Program-made: the position numbers and the translations under genes
The notes under the pieces: model-generated
What the model saw: only the letters and a program-made list of their open reading frames with translations
Told to the model about the DNA's origin: nothing
Databases searched by the model: none
Assembly (NCBI GenBank): GCA_018712405.1
Contig: DVHB01000082.1
Coordinates: forward strand, 1-36,800
Source: Candidatus Coproplasma stercoripullorum
Lineage (GTDB): Bacteria > Bacillota > Clostridia > Christensenellales > Borkfalkiaceae
Length of the DNA stretch: 36,800 nucleotides
Direction of reading: 5' to 3'
In this document: one piece after another, positions 14,087 through 25,036 of the stretch
How the letters are laid out: the number at the start of each line of letters is the position of its first letter
How positions within the stretch are numbered: the stretch's first letter is position 1

Positions 14087-14341
14087 ATGGAGGGAGTAAT
14101 ACACACAATAACCATAGAGGACTGCAAAAAATTTTCGGCGACGGCGATAGACAGCGTAGACGCGTTTTCCGCCGCGCAGATAGTTTTAAGCTATTCCGGC
14201 GGCAGGATAACCGTTACGGGCAGCGGACTTAAAATCGTTGCCTTTTCAAAGGGCAGCGGCGCCTTTGCCGCCACGGGCACGGTGGCAAGCGTAAAATATT
14301 CGGCAAAGGGGCTTAAATTTGCCCAAAAGCTCTTCAAATAG
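14087..14341 (+). CDS. yabP: YabP-family sporulation protein
   Basis: An 84-residue small protein of the YabP/YqfC family. These are needed for sporulation in Bacillus and are expressed under mother-cell sigma-E control. The recognisable pattern is DSVDAFSAAQIVLSYSGGRITVTGSGLKIVAFSKGSGAFAATGTVASVKYSAKG, seen here in shortened form as VLSYSGGRITVTGSGLKI. The start is set at the ATG at 14087 because GGAGGGAG lies five bases before it; the track's 14051 TTG start lies in the terminator region. It is followed by yabQ and divIC, the Bacillus yabP-yabQ-divIC order, which strongly supports the call. It ends in a basic KGLKFAQKLFK. Confidence 0.85.
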   Translation: MEGVIHTITIEDCKKFSATAIDSVDAFSAAQIVLSYSGGRITVTGSGLKIVAFSKGSGAFAATGTVASVKYSAKGLKFAQKLFK

Positions 14342-14368
14342 CAGGGCAATGGCCGTGCGGACACAACC

Positions 14369-14749
14369 ATGCAAATAAAAATTTTTCTCATATGCCTTGC
14401 GTGCGGCGTTTTAAGCGGCGCCGTGTATGACTTTCTTTATATAATAAGGCGCGCAGTTTTCGGCGCGCCTTCTCAAAAATCAAAAAAGCGGGAATTTATT
14501 TGCACTGCGGTATGCGACCTTTTGTATGTCCTCGCTCTGTCTGCTATATTCGTGGCGGCGTCGGTGTACTTCTGTTTTCCCGATGTGCGGCTGTATATGT
14601 TTGCGGCTGTTTTGGTTGGTGCGCTGTTATATATCAAAAGTTTCCACATAATGGTTGCATTTTTGATAAATAAATTGTATAATAGGACTTGCAAAGGTGT
14701 AAAGGTCGGCAAAAGTGGCGCAAAAGGCGCTGCGGTCGGCCGTAAATAA
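14369..14749 (+). CDS. yabQ: YabQ-family spore cortex membrane protein
   Basis: A 126-residue integral membrane protein, with hydrophobic segments at about 4-28, 46-66, 70-92 and a weaker one near 95-105. YabQ proteins are needed for spore cortex formation. The N-terminal FLICLACGVLSGAVYDFLYIIRR matches the conserved G(I/V)xxGxxYDxxR pattern of the family, and the C-terminus is strongly basic. It sits 27 bp after yabP and 30 bp before divIC. Its start has no clear Shine-Dalgarno; no better start is available. The call rests on size, topology, the YDFLYIIRR motif and context. Confidence 0.82.
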   Translation: MQIKIFLICLACGVLSGAVYDFLYIIRRAVFGAPSQKSKKREFICTAVCDLLYVLALSAIFVAASVYFCFPDVRLYMFAAVLVGALLYIKSFHIMVAFLINKLYNRTCKGVKVGKSGAKGAAVGRK

Positions 14750-14779
14750 CAGAATTTGCTTTTTAAATGAGGTAGATAA

Positions 14780-15031
14780 ATGAATCAGCAGAAGCGTAAC
14801 CGTTTAGTTGCGGCGGGCACAGTTTCGGTAGTTTTATTGCTAGTAGTGCTTGTCGCCATAATGGTCTATCAGCTCGTCGTCATCGTTCAGCTCAGCAACC
14901 GCAGGCAGGAGCTTATAGACGAAATCGAAAAATACAGCACAGAAATGGATAACTATGAAGAGCTCCTGGATTATTACAGCGACTACGACGCGCTCTATCA
15001 GCTCGCAGTAAAGTATGACATAATCAAATAA
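14780..15031 (+). CDS. divIC: Septum formation initiator, DivIC/FtsB family
   Basis: An 83-residue bitopic protein: a short cytoplasmic tip with KRNR, one transmembrane helix (about 10-32) and an extracytoplasmic coiled coil LSNRRQELIDEIEKYSTEMDNYEELLDYYSDY. DivIC/FtsB proteins join FtsL and DivIB/FtsQ in the divisome and help activate septal peptidoglycan synthesis. A GAGGT site lies six bases before the ATG. It is placed directly after yabQ as in Bacillus, where sporulation and division genes share this cluster. The yabR gene that often follows is missing. FtsL is the main alternative, less likely on context. Confidence 0.87.
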   Translation: MNQQKRNRLVAAGTVSVVLLLVVLVAIMVYQLVVIVQLSNRRQELIDEIEKYSTEMDNYEELLDYYSDYDALYQLAVKYDIIK

Positions 15032-15077
15032 AGTTCACATCTGTTCGATCGCGGTTTTTTGCCGCATTTTGGTAGTT

Positions 15078-15944
15078 ATGAAGATTTCGGCAATAGACGT
15101 AGGTTCAAATTCCGTTCGCCTCATGGTTATGGCGGACGGAAAAACTTTATATAAGCAGCTCGATACTACCCGTCTTGCAGAGGGTCTCGCCCAAAGCGGG
15201 GTTTTAAAGCCGGAGGCAATAGAGCGCACGGCGCGCGCCGTGCAGATCTTTGCGGCTGCGGCCGAGTTAAACGGCGCGGGCACTCCCTATGTGTTTGCAA
15301 CGGCTGCAGTCCGCTCGTCAAAGAACGGGGCAGACTTCGTTGCGCGGGTAAAGGCGCTCACGGGCATAGACGTTGATGTTTTAAGCGGCGAAGAGGAGGC
15401 GGCGTGCGGTATCCTGGGCGCGCTGCGCGGGCGCGACGGCGGCATCATCGATCTCGGCGGCGCCAGTACGGAGATAACTCTGCAACAGGGCGGCAAAACG
15501 CTCTATTCAAAGAGCGTAAATATTGGCACAGTCCGCCTGTTCGACATGGCGGGGCAGGACAGATCTGCGTTGCAGGCGGCTATAGATAATTCGTTAAACG
15601 GTTACGGCTCTCTCTCTCTCGATGGAAAGGACATTTACGGTATAGGCGGCACTGCCACCAGCCTTGCGGCGCTGTATCATGAGCTTGAAAAATATGACCC
15701 CAAAGTGGTCGAAGGCACCGTGCTCACCCGCGAATGGCTGTGCGCGGAGGCAGAAAAGCTCTTATCGCTCACCGTTGAAGAGCGCAGGGCGCTGCGCGGA
15801 ATGGAGCCACGCCGCGCCGACGTGATAGCGGGCGGTTGCCTGCTCATGTATTCGATACTTAACCGCTTCAATGCGGACAGGATAACCGTGTCTGAAAGCG
15901 ACAATTTAGAGGGCTATGTCCTGTTAAAGGGGCTTGTAAAGTGA
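15078..15944 (+). CDS. Ppx/GppA family phosphatase
   Basis: A 288-residue member of the ASKHA-fold exopolyphosphatase/guanosine pentaphosphate phosphohydrolase family. It starts with the phosphate-1 motif AIDVGSNSVRLMV. It continues with VFATAAVRSSKNGADFVARV, the catalytic-glutamate region LSGEEEAACGILGAL, the phosphate-2 motif GGIIDLGGASTEI, and an adenosine-like motif YGIGGTATSLAAL with RRADVIAGGC. It has only the two N-terminal catalytic domains, like many short Clostridial members, so either polyphosphate or (p)ppGpp could be the substrate. The ATG at 15078 is preferred over the track's TTG at 15069, though neither has a good ribosome site. The stop overlaps the next gene. Confidence 0.9.
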   Translation: MKISAIDVGSNSVRLMVMADGKTLYKQLDTTRLAEGLAQSGVLKPEAIERTARAVQIFAAAAELNGAGTPYVFATAAVRSSKNGADFVARVKALTGIDVDVLSGEEEAACGILGALRGRDGGIIDLGGASTEITLQQGGKTLYSKSVNIGTVRLFDMAGQDRSALQAAIDNSLNGYGSLSLDGKDIYGIGGTATSLAALYHELEKYDPKVVEGTVLTREWLCAEAEKLLSLTVEERRALRGMEPRRADVIAGGCLLMYSILNRFNADRITVSESDNLEGYVLLKGLVK

Positions 15945-16657
15945 AATATTTCATAACGGCCGCGGCGGCCGCAGCAGCGCTCGCAGTCATGGGCGTCGGC
16001 ATATGGCTTTCCATGGGCGGCCTGTGGTGGCGCGCGGTAGTATACGCCGCCCTCTGCATCATATTTTTCCCTCTCGCTTCAATTTTGCACGAACTCGGAC
16101 ACAAGTTCTTCGGCCTGTTCGGCGGAATGAAGGTAAAGCTCGGCAAATTTGCCCTGTTTACCCCGTCAAGCTGTGCAATAGCGCCAAAGAGCGCCAAAAA
16201 CATAAAGTGCGGCTTTGTTTTAACAGCCTGCGGCGGGCTCGTCGTAAACCTTCTGTTTGCGGCGGCGGGCATAGTCTGCCTTTTCTTTGGCAAAGACGCC
16301 GCGCTCGCCTCGTTCATAGCCCCTTCGTCGCTATATCTTCTGATGATTAACGCCGCGCCGACCGGTTTGGGATCAGACGCCACAGATATGCAAATGATAG
16401 CAAGCGTTGTAAAAAATACTGCCGAATGGCAGGTCTTGGAGCGGGCTCTCACCATTCAGGGCATGATTGCGTGCGGCATTCCGATAGAGGAGATCGACGA
16501 AAAGACTTTTTTTTCGGTTCCGCAGATACCGGAGTATGAGCCGGCCTTTATTATGCTCGTATCCCTGCGCGCCGACTATTATGCGGCTAAGGGAGAGGAG
16601 GAGAATGCAAAGAAGTGGAGCGAAAGATTTGCGGGTTTAAAAAACGAGTATCTTTAA
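15941..16657 (+). CDS. Membrane-embedded M50-like zinc metalloprotease
   Basis: A 238-residue membrane protein with hydrophobic segments at about 5-24, 32-52, 85-115 and 118-135. The zinc-binding HELGH motif is H50-H54 in the second segment, and PTGLGSDATDM downstream could supply the third ligand aspartate, as in the GSD/LDG motif of site-2 proteases. A soluble C-terminal helical tail (about 150-238) follows. Such enzymes cleave membrane-anchored regulators; the substrate here is unknown. It starts with GTG overlapping the Ppx stop by 4 bp (GTGA), with AAAGGGG upstream, so the two are translationally coupled. It is not SpoIVFB by context. A terminator follows. Confidence 0.78.
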   Translation: MKYFITAAAAAAALAVMGVGIWLSMGGLWWRAVVYAALCIIFFPLASILHELGHKFFGLFGGMKVKLGKFALFTPSSCAIAPKSAKNIKCGFVLTACGGLVVNLLFAAAGIVCLFFGKDAALASFIAPSSLYLLMINAAPTGLGSDATDMQMIASVVKNTAEWQVLERALTIQGMIACGIPIEEIDEKTFFSVPQIPEYEPAFIMLVSLRADYYAAKGEEENAKKWSERFAGLKNEYL

Positions 16658-16680
16658 TATAAGAGATTGAATTTCAAAAG

Positions 16681-16726
16681 GGCGAGGAGCGCGCAAAATT
16701 TTGCGCGCTCCTCGCCGTATTTTTTG
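16681..16726 (+). terminator. Palindromic terminator after the M50 gene
   Basis: GGCGAGGAGCGCGCAA (16681-16696) pairs with TTGCGCGCTCCTCGCC (16701-16716) around an AATT loop, then GTATTTTTTG. Strong in the plus direction. It lies between convergent genes and may also stop minus-strand transcripts, with a weaker T-run on that side. Confidence 0.88.
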
Positions 16727-16754
16727 TTTTGCTTTGCTCTGAATGCCGATATGT

Positions 16755-16910
16755 TCAGCTAATTCTGTAAAGCTTTCCAAGGCAGTGCGGGCATAGTCCG
16801 CCGTTCTCCTTTGCGCAGGTTCTGCATACATGGTTGCCGCACGCGGGGCACTCAAAGCCGTCCGTAACTTCAAATTTTCCGCATAAAAAGCGCCCGCCGT
16901 TCCCGCCCAT
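16755..16910 (-). CDS. 51-residue cysteine-rich zinc-ribbon protein (not in the ORF track)
   Basis: A small gene below the track's length cutoff. Reading the complement from the ATG at 16910 gives MGGNGGRFLCGKFEVTDGFE, then CPACGNHVC, RTCAKENGG, LCPHC and LGKLYRIS before TGA. Seven cysteines form CPAC, CRTC and CPHC pairs with a further C10, which suggests one or two zinc-binding knuckles like those in small zinc-ribbon proteins. AAGGAGA lies five bases upstream of the ATG, an excellent ribosome site. It is convergent with the M50 gene and divergent from gyrB. Its function is unknown; it could be an RNA-, DNA- or protein-binding adaptor. The coding call rests on the ribosome site, intact frame and ordered cysteines. 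Confidence 0.75.
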   Translation of the reverse strand: MGGNGGRFLCGKFEVTDGFECPACGNHVCRTCAKENGGLCPHCLGKLYRIS

Positions 16911-16993
16911 AAAAATCTCCTTTTTTTTCGTTTAAAAAAGTATGCGCAAACGCTTTGTTTCTATGCTTTAATGTCAAAAAAACGCCCCGTAAG

Positions 16994-17022
16994 TTGACAG
17001 CCATTATATAATATGGTATAAT
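16994..17022 (+). promoter_or_regulatory. Consensus gyrB-gyrA promoter
   Basis: TTGACA (16994-16999), exactly 17 bp, and TATAAT (17017-17022) preceded by TGG give a perfect vegetative promoter. Transcription would start near 17029, leaving a leader of about 310 nt before the gyrB ATG. Confidence 0.85.
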
Positions 17023-17109
17023 ATAAAAGATAAATTTTGCATTAAAAATTTGCTTTTAGTCTCTCTCGCAGGCAGGAGTGGCAGGGTGCATTTTCCCCGC
17101 CGAAATTCC

Positions 17110-19271
<2,162 letters not shown>

Positions 19272-19280
19272 GGAGTTATT

Positions 19281-21827
19281 ATGGCTAAAAAAGAAACCAG
19301 CCCCGAGCTTACCGAAGAGTTCAAAAAAACTCTCTCAATGACAAAGATGCTCGACGTAGAGGTGGACGAGGAGTTAAAGCGCTCGTTCATCGCCTACGCC
19401 ATGGCGGTAAACGTATCGCGCGCCATTCCCGACGTTCGCGACGGCTTAAAACCCGTTCACCGCAGAATACTCTATTCCATGCACGAACTCGGGCTGTATA
19501 ACGACAAGCCCTTCCGCAAGTGCGCGCGTATCGTCGGTGACTGTCTTGGTAAATATCACCCCCACGGCGACATTTCGGTGTACGACGCGCTCGTAAGGCT
19601 TGCTCAGGACTTCTCGATAAACTTCCCGCTTATCGAGGGCCACGGCAACTTCGGTTCGGTCGACGGCGATCCCCCCGCGGCAATGAGGTATACCGAGGCG
19701 AGGCTTTCAAAGCTCGCCGCAGAGATGCTGCGCGATCTCGATAAGGAGACGGTGGACTTCTATCCCACCTTCGACGACACGGGTATGCAGCCCTCGGTGC
19801 TTCCCTCGCGCTTTCCGAACATGCTCGTGAACGGCTCCGACGGCATCGCCGTAGGCATGGCTACAAATATCCCGCCCCACAATCTCGGCGAAGTCATCGA
19901 CGGCGTAATAGCCATGATAGATAAGCCCGACATCGAAGTGGACGAGCTCATGCAGTATATCCCCGCACCCGATTTCCCCACGGGCGCAATGATAATGGGC
20001 CGCAGCGGCATTCGCAAGGCCTACCGAACGGGCCGCGGTAACATAATCATCCGCTCAAAGTGCGAGATAGAGGACTACCAGAGCGGCAACCAGACTCGCA
20101 CGCGCATTGTCGTCACCGAGATCCCCTATCAGGTAAACAAGGCAAAACTCATCGAAACTATCGCCGACCTCGTGAAGGACAAAAAGATAGAGGGTATCTC
20201 CGATATCCGAGAAGAATCCGACCGCGACGGCATGCGCATCGTCATCGAAATAAAGAAGGACGCCAACGCGCAGGTAGTTTTAAATCTTTTATACAAGCAC
20301 ACCAACCTCCAGGTGTCCGACGGCATAATAATGCTCGCGCTGGTGGACGGCACGCCCAGAGTGCTCAACTTAAAGGAGTGCATCTATTATTACCTCGAGC
20401 ACCAGAAGGACATAATCACAAGGCGCACAAAGTACGACCTCGGCAAGACCGAGGAGAGGGCGCACATCTTGCGCGGCCTCGTCATCGCCCAGGCGAGCAT
20501 AGACGAGGTGGTGGAGATATGCAAGACTGCGCGCGATAAGACCGACTGCGTTGAAAAACTGATGGCGAACTTCGTTCTCGACGAAAGGCAGGCCAACGCC
20601 GTCGCAGAATTGCGCCTTTACAGACTGTCGCACCTCGAGGTGGATAAGCTTACCGACGAACTGGGCGAGCTCGAAAGGCAGATAGCCGACTTCAAGGATA
20701 TCCTCGCCAACGAGAGCCGCGTGCTTGAGATCATCCGCGCAGATCTTTTAGATATAAAGAAGAGATATCCCTCCGAGAGAAAGACGGAGATAGCCGTGGA
20801 CTACGGCGAGATAGAGGATGCCGATCTTATCCCCGTGGAGAACGTTGTGATTTCTCTCACCCATTCCGGTTATGTAAAGCGCCTCCCCGTCGCCGAATAT
20901 AAAGCTCAGCACCGCGGCGGCATGGGAGTCACCGCGCATAAGCCTAAGGAAGAGGACTTCGTGGAGCAGATGTTTATATCGTCCACGCACGACGACATAC
21001 TTCTGTTTTCCAGCTTCGGTAAGGTATATTCCATAAAGGGATATGAGATCCCCGAAGCCGCCCGTACAGCGCGCGGCAGGGCGATAGTAAATATCGTACG
21101 CATAGCGCAGGACGAAAAGATCACTGCCATGATCCCCGTGAAGGAGGGCGCGGAGGGCTATATAGCCTTCGCCACCCGCTGCGGACTCATCAAAAAGACA
21201 GGCATAGAGGAATTCTCGCATATAAACAGGAACGGCAAGATAGCCATAAAGCTGGGCGATGACGACGAGCTCATCTCCGTGCAGTTCACCACAGGCGAGA
21301 GCGAACTCATTATAGCTTCGTCAGAGGGCAAGTGCATAAGATTTTCCGAAAAGGACGTGCGCGCCATGGGCCGAGATACGGCGGGCGTGCGTGCCATGAA
21401 GCTCGACGAGGGCGACAGGCTTGTCGATATGCTCGTCGTCGACGAGAGCAAAGATATCCTTACGGTGACGTCAAACGGCTACGGCAAGCGTACCCCTGCC
21501 GAAGAGTATCACCTTCAGGGCAGGGCAGGAAAGGGCGTAAAGGCCGGCATCTTCAGCGAAGCCACCGGCAAGCTCGTGAATATGAAGCAGGTCACCGATG
21601 ACGACGACGTAATGATTATCTCTGACGCAGGCGTGATAATAAGGATGCATTGCGCGGATATCTCGCGCATAGGCCGCGCTACCCGCGGCGTGCGTCTCAT
21701 GAAACTCAAAGAGGGCTCAGTTGCCACAGTCGCCATAACCGAAAAGGACGAGGAGGCCGAAGTCGCCGCTCCTGAAGAAGCTGCAGATGGTACCGCCGAA
21801 CAACCTGAAGAGGGTTCTGAAGAATAA
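19281..21827 (+). CDS. gyrA: DNA gyrase subunit A
   Basis: An 848-residue DNA-cleaving subunit. The winged-helix region contains [11 protein letters not shown] with catalytic Y137, the tower and coiled-coil domains follow, and the C-terminal beta-pinwheel domain begins after about residue 515 with a GyrA-box-like QHRGGMG. That box marks gyrase rather than topoisomerase IV. The protein ends in an acidic Glu/Ala-rich tail. In the quinolone-resistance region [12 protein letters not shown], Ile98 stands where E. coli has Ser83 (offset 15, matched by Y122/Y137); the Asp87 equivalent is kept. It starts 9 bp after gyrB. A 20-bp hairpin follows the stop. Confidence 0.97.
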   Translation: MAKKETSPELTEEFKKTLSMTKMLDVEVDEELKRSFIAYAMAVNVSRAIPDVRDGLKPVHRRILYSMHELGLYNDKPFRKCARIVGDCLGKYHPHGDISVYDALVRLAQDFSINFPLIEGHGNFGSVDGDPPAAMRYTEARLSKLAAEMLRDLDKETVDFYPTFDDTGMQPSVLPSRFPNMLVNGSDGIAVGMATNIPPHNLGEVIDGVIAMIDKPDIEVDELMQYIPAPDFPTGAMIMGRSGIRKAYRTGRGNIIIRSKCEIEDYQSGNQTRTRIVVTEIPYQVNKAKLIETIADLVKDKKIEGISDIREESDRDGMRIVIEIKKDANAQVVLNLLYKHTNLQVSDGIIMLALVDGTPRVLNLKECIYYYLEHQKDIITRRTKYDLGKTEERAHILRGLVIAQASIDEVVEICKTARDKTDCVEKLMANFVLDERQANAVAELRLYRLSHLEVDKLTDELGELERQIADFKDILANESRVLEIIRADLLDIKKRYPSERKTEIAVDYGEIEDADLIPVENVVISLTHSGYVKRLPVAEYKAQHRGGMGVTAHKPKEEDFVEQMFISSTHDDILLFSSFGKVYSIKGYEIPEAARTARGRAIVNIVRIAQDEKITAMIPVKEGAEGYIAFATRCGLIKKTGIEEFSHINRNGKIAIKLGDDDELISVQFTTGESELIIASSEGKCIRFSEKDVRAMGRDTAGVRAMKLDEGDRLVDMLVVDESKDILTVTSNGYGKRTPAEEYHLQGRAGKGVKAGIFSEATGKLVNMKQVTDDDDVMIISDAGVIIRMHCADISRIGRATRGVRLMKLKEGSVATVAITEKDEEAEVAAPEEAADGTAEQPEEGSEE

Positions 21828-21850
21828 ATTTTTTATGATGATAAAATATC

Positions 21851-21893
21851 AGCAAGGCGCGCACCGCGAATTTTTCGCGGTGCGCGCCTTGCT
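21851..21893. other. Long perfect hairpin after gyrA
   Basis: AGCAAGGCGCGCACCGCGAA and its exact complement form a 20-bp stem with a TTT loop. No T-run follows on either strand, so it is not a classic intrinsic terminator. It may stabilise the gyrBA mRNA 3' end or serve as a Rho-independent stop of weak efficiency. Confidence 0.7.
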
Positions 21894-21896
21894 ACG

Positions 21897-22049
21897 CTAT
21901 ACTATGAAGGTTCAGAGGAGAAGTGGAATAATATAAAGGCGGAAAATACAGAACTCTCCCGGGATGTAGTTTATTTTTACAGCTTGGAGCAGCCTTCGGC
22001 AGAGGGCAATTATTGGCACTATGTGGATTCTGTGCCGGTTATCTGGTGA
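21897..22049 (+). pseudogene. C-terminal remnant of an LRR/BspA-type surface protein
   Basis: In the frame ending at the TGA of 22047-22049 the sequence reads YYEGSEEKWNNI, then VVYFYSLEQPSAEGNYWHY and VDSVPVIW. This is the recognisable tail of BspA-like leucine-rich-repeat surface proteins, whose last modules run (I/V)YYxGxxxxWxxI and end YYYSxxxPxxxGxYWHYVxGxPxxW. No start codon or upstream repeats remain: the frame begins directly at the edge of the gyrA-distal hairpin. It is therefore a truncated fragment of a lost gene. The rest of the 21828-22185 gap holds two hairpins and otherwise nothing I recognise. Confidence 0.65.
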
Positions 22050-22073
22050 AGTTTGATTTGATAAATAAGTTTA

Positions 22074-22108
22074 AGCGCCGCGGCAACATGCCGCAGCGCT
22101 CATTTCTT
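22074..22108 (+). terminator. Terminator after the pseudogene
   Basis: AGCGC-C-GCGGCA-ACA-TGCCGC-A-GCGCT has a 6-bp inner and a 5-bp outer stem with one mismatch, followed by CATTTCTTT. It probably ended the lost surface-protein gene. Confidence 0.6.
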
Positions 22109-22185
22109 TAATCGATGTTACTTAATACGATTTAAGTTTTGCTTTTTTGGTTAAGTTTGTTTCTGCAACAAAGCATTTGCAAAAA

Positions 22186-24978
22186 TTATTTTGAGTTTGC
22201 AGACTTTGTCTGTTTTCTTGTGTTGCCCGTGGAGGAGGGCATTATTATCTCCATCACTTTTATGAGCGCGGACGAGAGCGGGAACGCCGCCTCTATCACG
22301 ACGACTATAACAAGTGCCTTCGCATAGTCCCATTCCAGGTCGCCCCAGCCCGTGTACAGCTGTTCTCCCAGCCACGGCACGCAGAAGCAGGTCACGGCTA
22401 TGCCCAGCATGACGGCAAACAGCACCACGCGGTAGGCGTTGAACGGCTGGCACACGCGGTACAGCATCACAAGCCCGCTGAAGGTGAGCGCTATCATGCT
22501 CATTGCAATGTAATAGCCGCCGAACTCCTCGTTGTTTGCCACGTTTGCTATATACATGGACATAACGCACAGTATCATCAGCACGCCGCCCGCAACGGCC
22601 CTGCTTATTACGTGCGTAATAAATTTGCCCTGAACGCGTGCGTTGTTTGGCTGCAGCGAGAGGAAGAACGAAGGGATGCCGATAACGCATACCTCCAAAA
22701 GCAGCATGTTCTTCGGCATAAAGGGGTACACCATGCCGGGAATTATCAATACCAGCGCCGCCAGAAGCGCCGTGAACAGCGTCTTCATCAGATACAGCGA
22801 GGACGAGTTTTTGATATTATTGATAACGCGCCTGCCCTCGCCGACTATCTTCGGCATAGAGTTGAAGTTGTTGTCCATAAGAACGAGGTGGCTTACGTTT
22901 CTCGCCGCTTCGCTGCCCGAGGCAACGGATATGGCGCAGTCGGCCTCCTTCAAGGCCAGTATGTCGTTCACGCCGTCGCCCGTCATGGCAACGGTGTTTC
23001 CCTCCGCCTTTATCGCTCTCACGAGTATGGCCTTCTGTTCGGGCGTCACTCTGCCGAACACGGTGTATTTACCCGCAACGTTCTCCACCTCGCTGTCGTT
23101 AAGCCCCTCGAGCGAGATATATTTATCCGCGCCGGCAATTCCCGCACGCCTGGCCACTTCCGAAACGGTCACGGGGTTGTCGCCCGATATCACCTTCACG
23201 GCCACGTCGTTGTCTTTGAACCATTTTATCGTTTCAATTGCATCTTCGCGGATGTTGTCTGCTATCGATATCACGGCTATCGGCCGCATTATCGCGGGCA
23301 ATTTGTCGTCCGCAATGGGGGTGGCGGAGTGCGCCAGGACAAGTACGCGCATGCCCATCTGCGCATACTGCTTTATTATTCTCTCTACCTTGGCGGGCAG
23401 CGGCTTTAAAACAAATTCGGGCGCGCCGTAGACGAATGTGCCGGCCTCGTCAAACGTCACCGCCGAAAGTTTGCGCTTTGAAGAGAATGGTATCTTGGCA
23501 ATCGGCGTAAGTTTGTCGCTGTGGCCAAAGTGGTTTGTGAGGGCTATGGAGGTCTGGTTGTTGTCGTCCAGCGCCGAAAGCATGCTGCCCATTATGTCGT
23601 TCAGCGAAAGGTCGCCGACGGTGTTCAGGATAATGCAGTCGTTCACCTTCATGCGCCCGTCAGTTATCGTGCCTGTCTTGTCGAGGCATAAAACGTTTAC
23701 CCTCGCCAGCATCTCAAGGGAGTAAAGGTCCTGCACCAGAGTGTTGTGTTTTGAAAGGCGTATAACGCCCACTGCCAGCGCCACCGAAGTCAGAAGCAGC
23801 ATGCCTGAGGGGATCATGCCTATCACCACAGTGCATGTTCGCTGTATGGCGTAGCTGACCTGCGTGGATAACAGCCAGTCGGTTATATTTTCAGAACCGG
23901 GGATGCCTTCGTAATAGGCGTTGTACATTTTGAAGAAGATGCCTATCGCAATGGGTATTATCAGCACGCCGATGGCTTTAATTATCCACTTTGTGCTGTT
24001 CATCAGTTCGGAATTGGGGCGTTTGTACTTCTTCGCCTTTGAAGTGAGCTTCTGAAGGTATGTCTCCCTGCCCACCTTTTCAACGCGGAATTTGCCGCTG
24101 CCGCTGGAGATAAAGCTGCCGGCATACAGTATGTCGCCCGGTTTCTTTTTGACGGAGACGCTCTCGCCTGTAAGCAGCGATTCGTTTACTTCCACATTCC
24201 CTTCCGCCAGAATACAGTCGGCAGGTACCTGATTGCCGAGTTCCAGAATTATAACGTCGTCTAAAACTATCTCCGAAAGCGGTATCTCGGTAACTTCGCC
24301 GTCCCGCATAACTTTTGCCGTATTCGCCGCCATTATTGATAGCTTATCTATAGACAGCTTGGAGCGTATCTCCTGAATTATGCCTATAACGATGTTTGCC
24401 GTGGTTATAAAAATCACAAGGTAGTTTGTCAGTCCCTTTGTGCCTGCAAGTATCAGCGCTATAAATGCTATAAGGCAAAGCAGGTTGAAGAATGTGCAGA
24501 TATTGCCGACGAATATGCTCGCATACGACTTGGAATACTTTTTATTCGTGTCGTTGAACAAAAACTGAGTAAATCTCGTCTGCACCTGTGCAGATGAAAG
24601 ACCGCTCTTCAAGTCTGGCGAATAGCGTTCCACATGTGTATTTATCTTATTTTTGGGGTGGCGGCGGAAGTACTTTATTATCTTTTCCTTGTCAAACTCG
24701 CCGGAGTATTCTTTAAATTTTTTGCCCTTGGCGTCGTCGTTCGCGGGACTCTGTTTGTCGCCGGCGTTCAGCGCCGCTTCGCCGCTATTTGCTTTATTTT
24801 CGGCAGTTTCGGTTGCTGCGTCGTTTTGTTCCGTCGCGGCGGCCTCGTTCAGTCCGGCATTTTTTTCGCCGTCTTCGGCGAAAGTCTCCGCGGCGCTCTG
24901 CTCCGCAGGTCTGTCTTCCCCGTCCGCAGGACCGCCAACAGTTTTCGCCGTCCCCCGCCTGAAATATATTTTGCTCAT
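22186..24978 (-). CDS. Cation-transporting P-type ATPase (CtpE-like)
   Basis: A 930-residue membrane pump. After an acidic Ala/Glu-rich N-terminal region of about 85 residues come an amphipathic N-domain (HVERYSPDLKSGLSSAQV), transmembrane helices, the actuator loop with TGES, the phosphorylation motif DKTGTITDG, a nucleotide-binding domain, the hinge MTGDGVNDILALKEADCAIS, and six C-terminal helices. The helix-4 motif is MIPSGM, without the CPC/CPx of heavy-metal pumps. This resembles the CtpE-type subgroup linked to calcium in mycobacteria; ion specificity here is inference. The start is moved to the ATG at 24978, with AAGGG upstream and the promoter at 25037-25065; the track start adds 30 residues. 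Plus-strand ORFs over it are shadows. Confidence 0.88.
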   Translation of the reverse strand: MSKIYFRRGTAKTVGGPADGEDRPAEQSAAETFAEDGEKNAGLNEAAATEQNDAATETAENKANSGEAALNAGDKQSPANDDAKGKKFKEYSGEFDKEKIIKYFRRHPKNKINTHVERYSPDLKSGLSSAQVQTRFTQFLFNDTNKKYSKSYASIFVGNICTFFNLLCLIAFIALILAGTKGLTNYLVIFITTANIVIGIIQEIRSKLSIDKLSIMAANTAKVMRDGEVTEIPLSEIVLDDVIILELGNQVPADCILAEGNVEVNESLLTGESVSVKKKPGDILYAGSFISSGSGKFRVEKVGRETYLQKLTSKAKKYKRPNSELMNSTKWIIKAIGVLIIPIAIGIFFKMYNAYYEGIPGSENITDWLLSTQVSYAIQRTCTVVIGMIPSGMLLLTSVALAVGVIRLSKHNTLVQDLYSLEMLARVNVLCLDKTGTITDGRMKVNDCIILNTVGDLSLNDIMGSMLSALDDNNQTSIALTNHFGHSDKLTPIAKIPFSSKRKLSAVTFDEAGTFVYGAPEFVLKPLPAKVERIIKQYAQMGMRVLVLAHSATPIADDKLPAIMRPIAVISIADNIREDAIETIKWFKDNDVAVKVISGDNPVTVSEVARRAGIAGADKYISLEGLNDSEVENVAGKYTVFGRVTPEQKAILVRAIKAEGNTVAMTGDGVNDILALKEADCAISVASGSEAARNVSHLVLMDNNFNSMPKIVGEGRRVINNIKNSSSLYLMKTLFTALLAALVLIIPGMVYPFMPKNMLLLEVCVIGIPSFFLSLQPNNARVQGKFITHVISRAVAGGVLMILCVMSMYIANVANNEEFGGYYIAMSMIALTFSGLVMLYRVCQPFNAYRVVLFAVMLGIAVTCFCVPWLGEQLYTGWGDLEWDYAKALVIVVVIEAAFPLSSALIKVMEIIMPSSTGNTRKQTKSANSK

Positions 24979-25036
24979 AATTACCCTTAATTCCGCGCAG
25001 GCCTTTGCGGCATGCGCATAAAAGTATGCTACAAAA

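Noticed and set aside
22612-23431. 265- and 262-residue plus-strand ORFs over the P-type ATPase
   Set aside because: Both are antisense to the phosphorylation and hinge domains of the ATPase and overlap each other in different frames.
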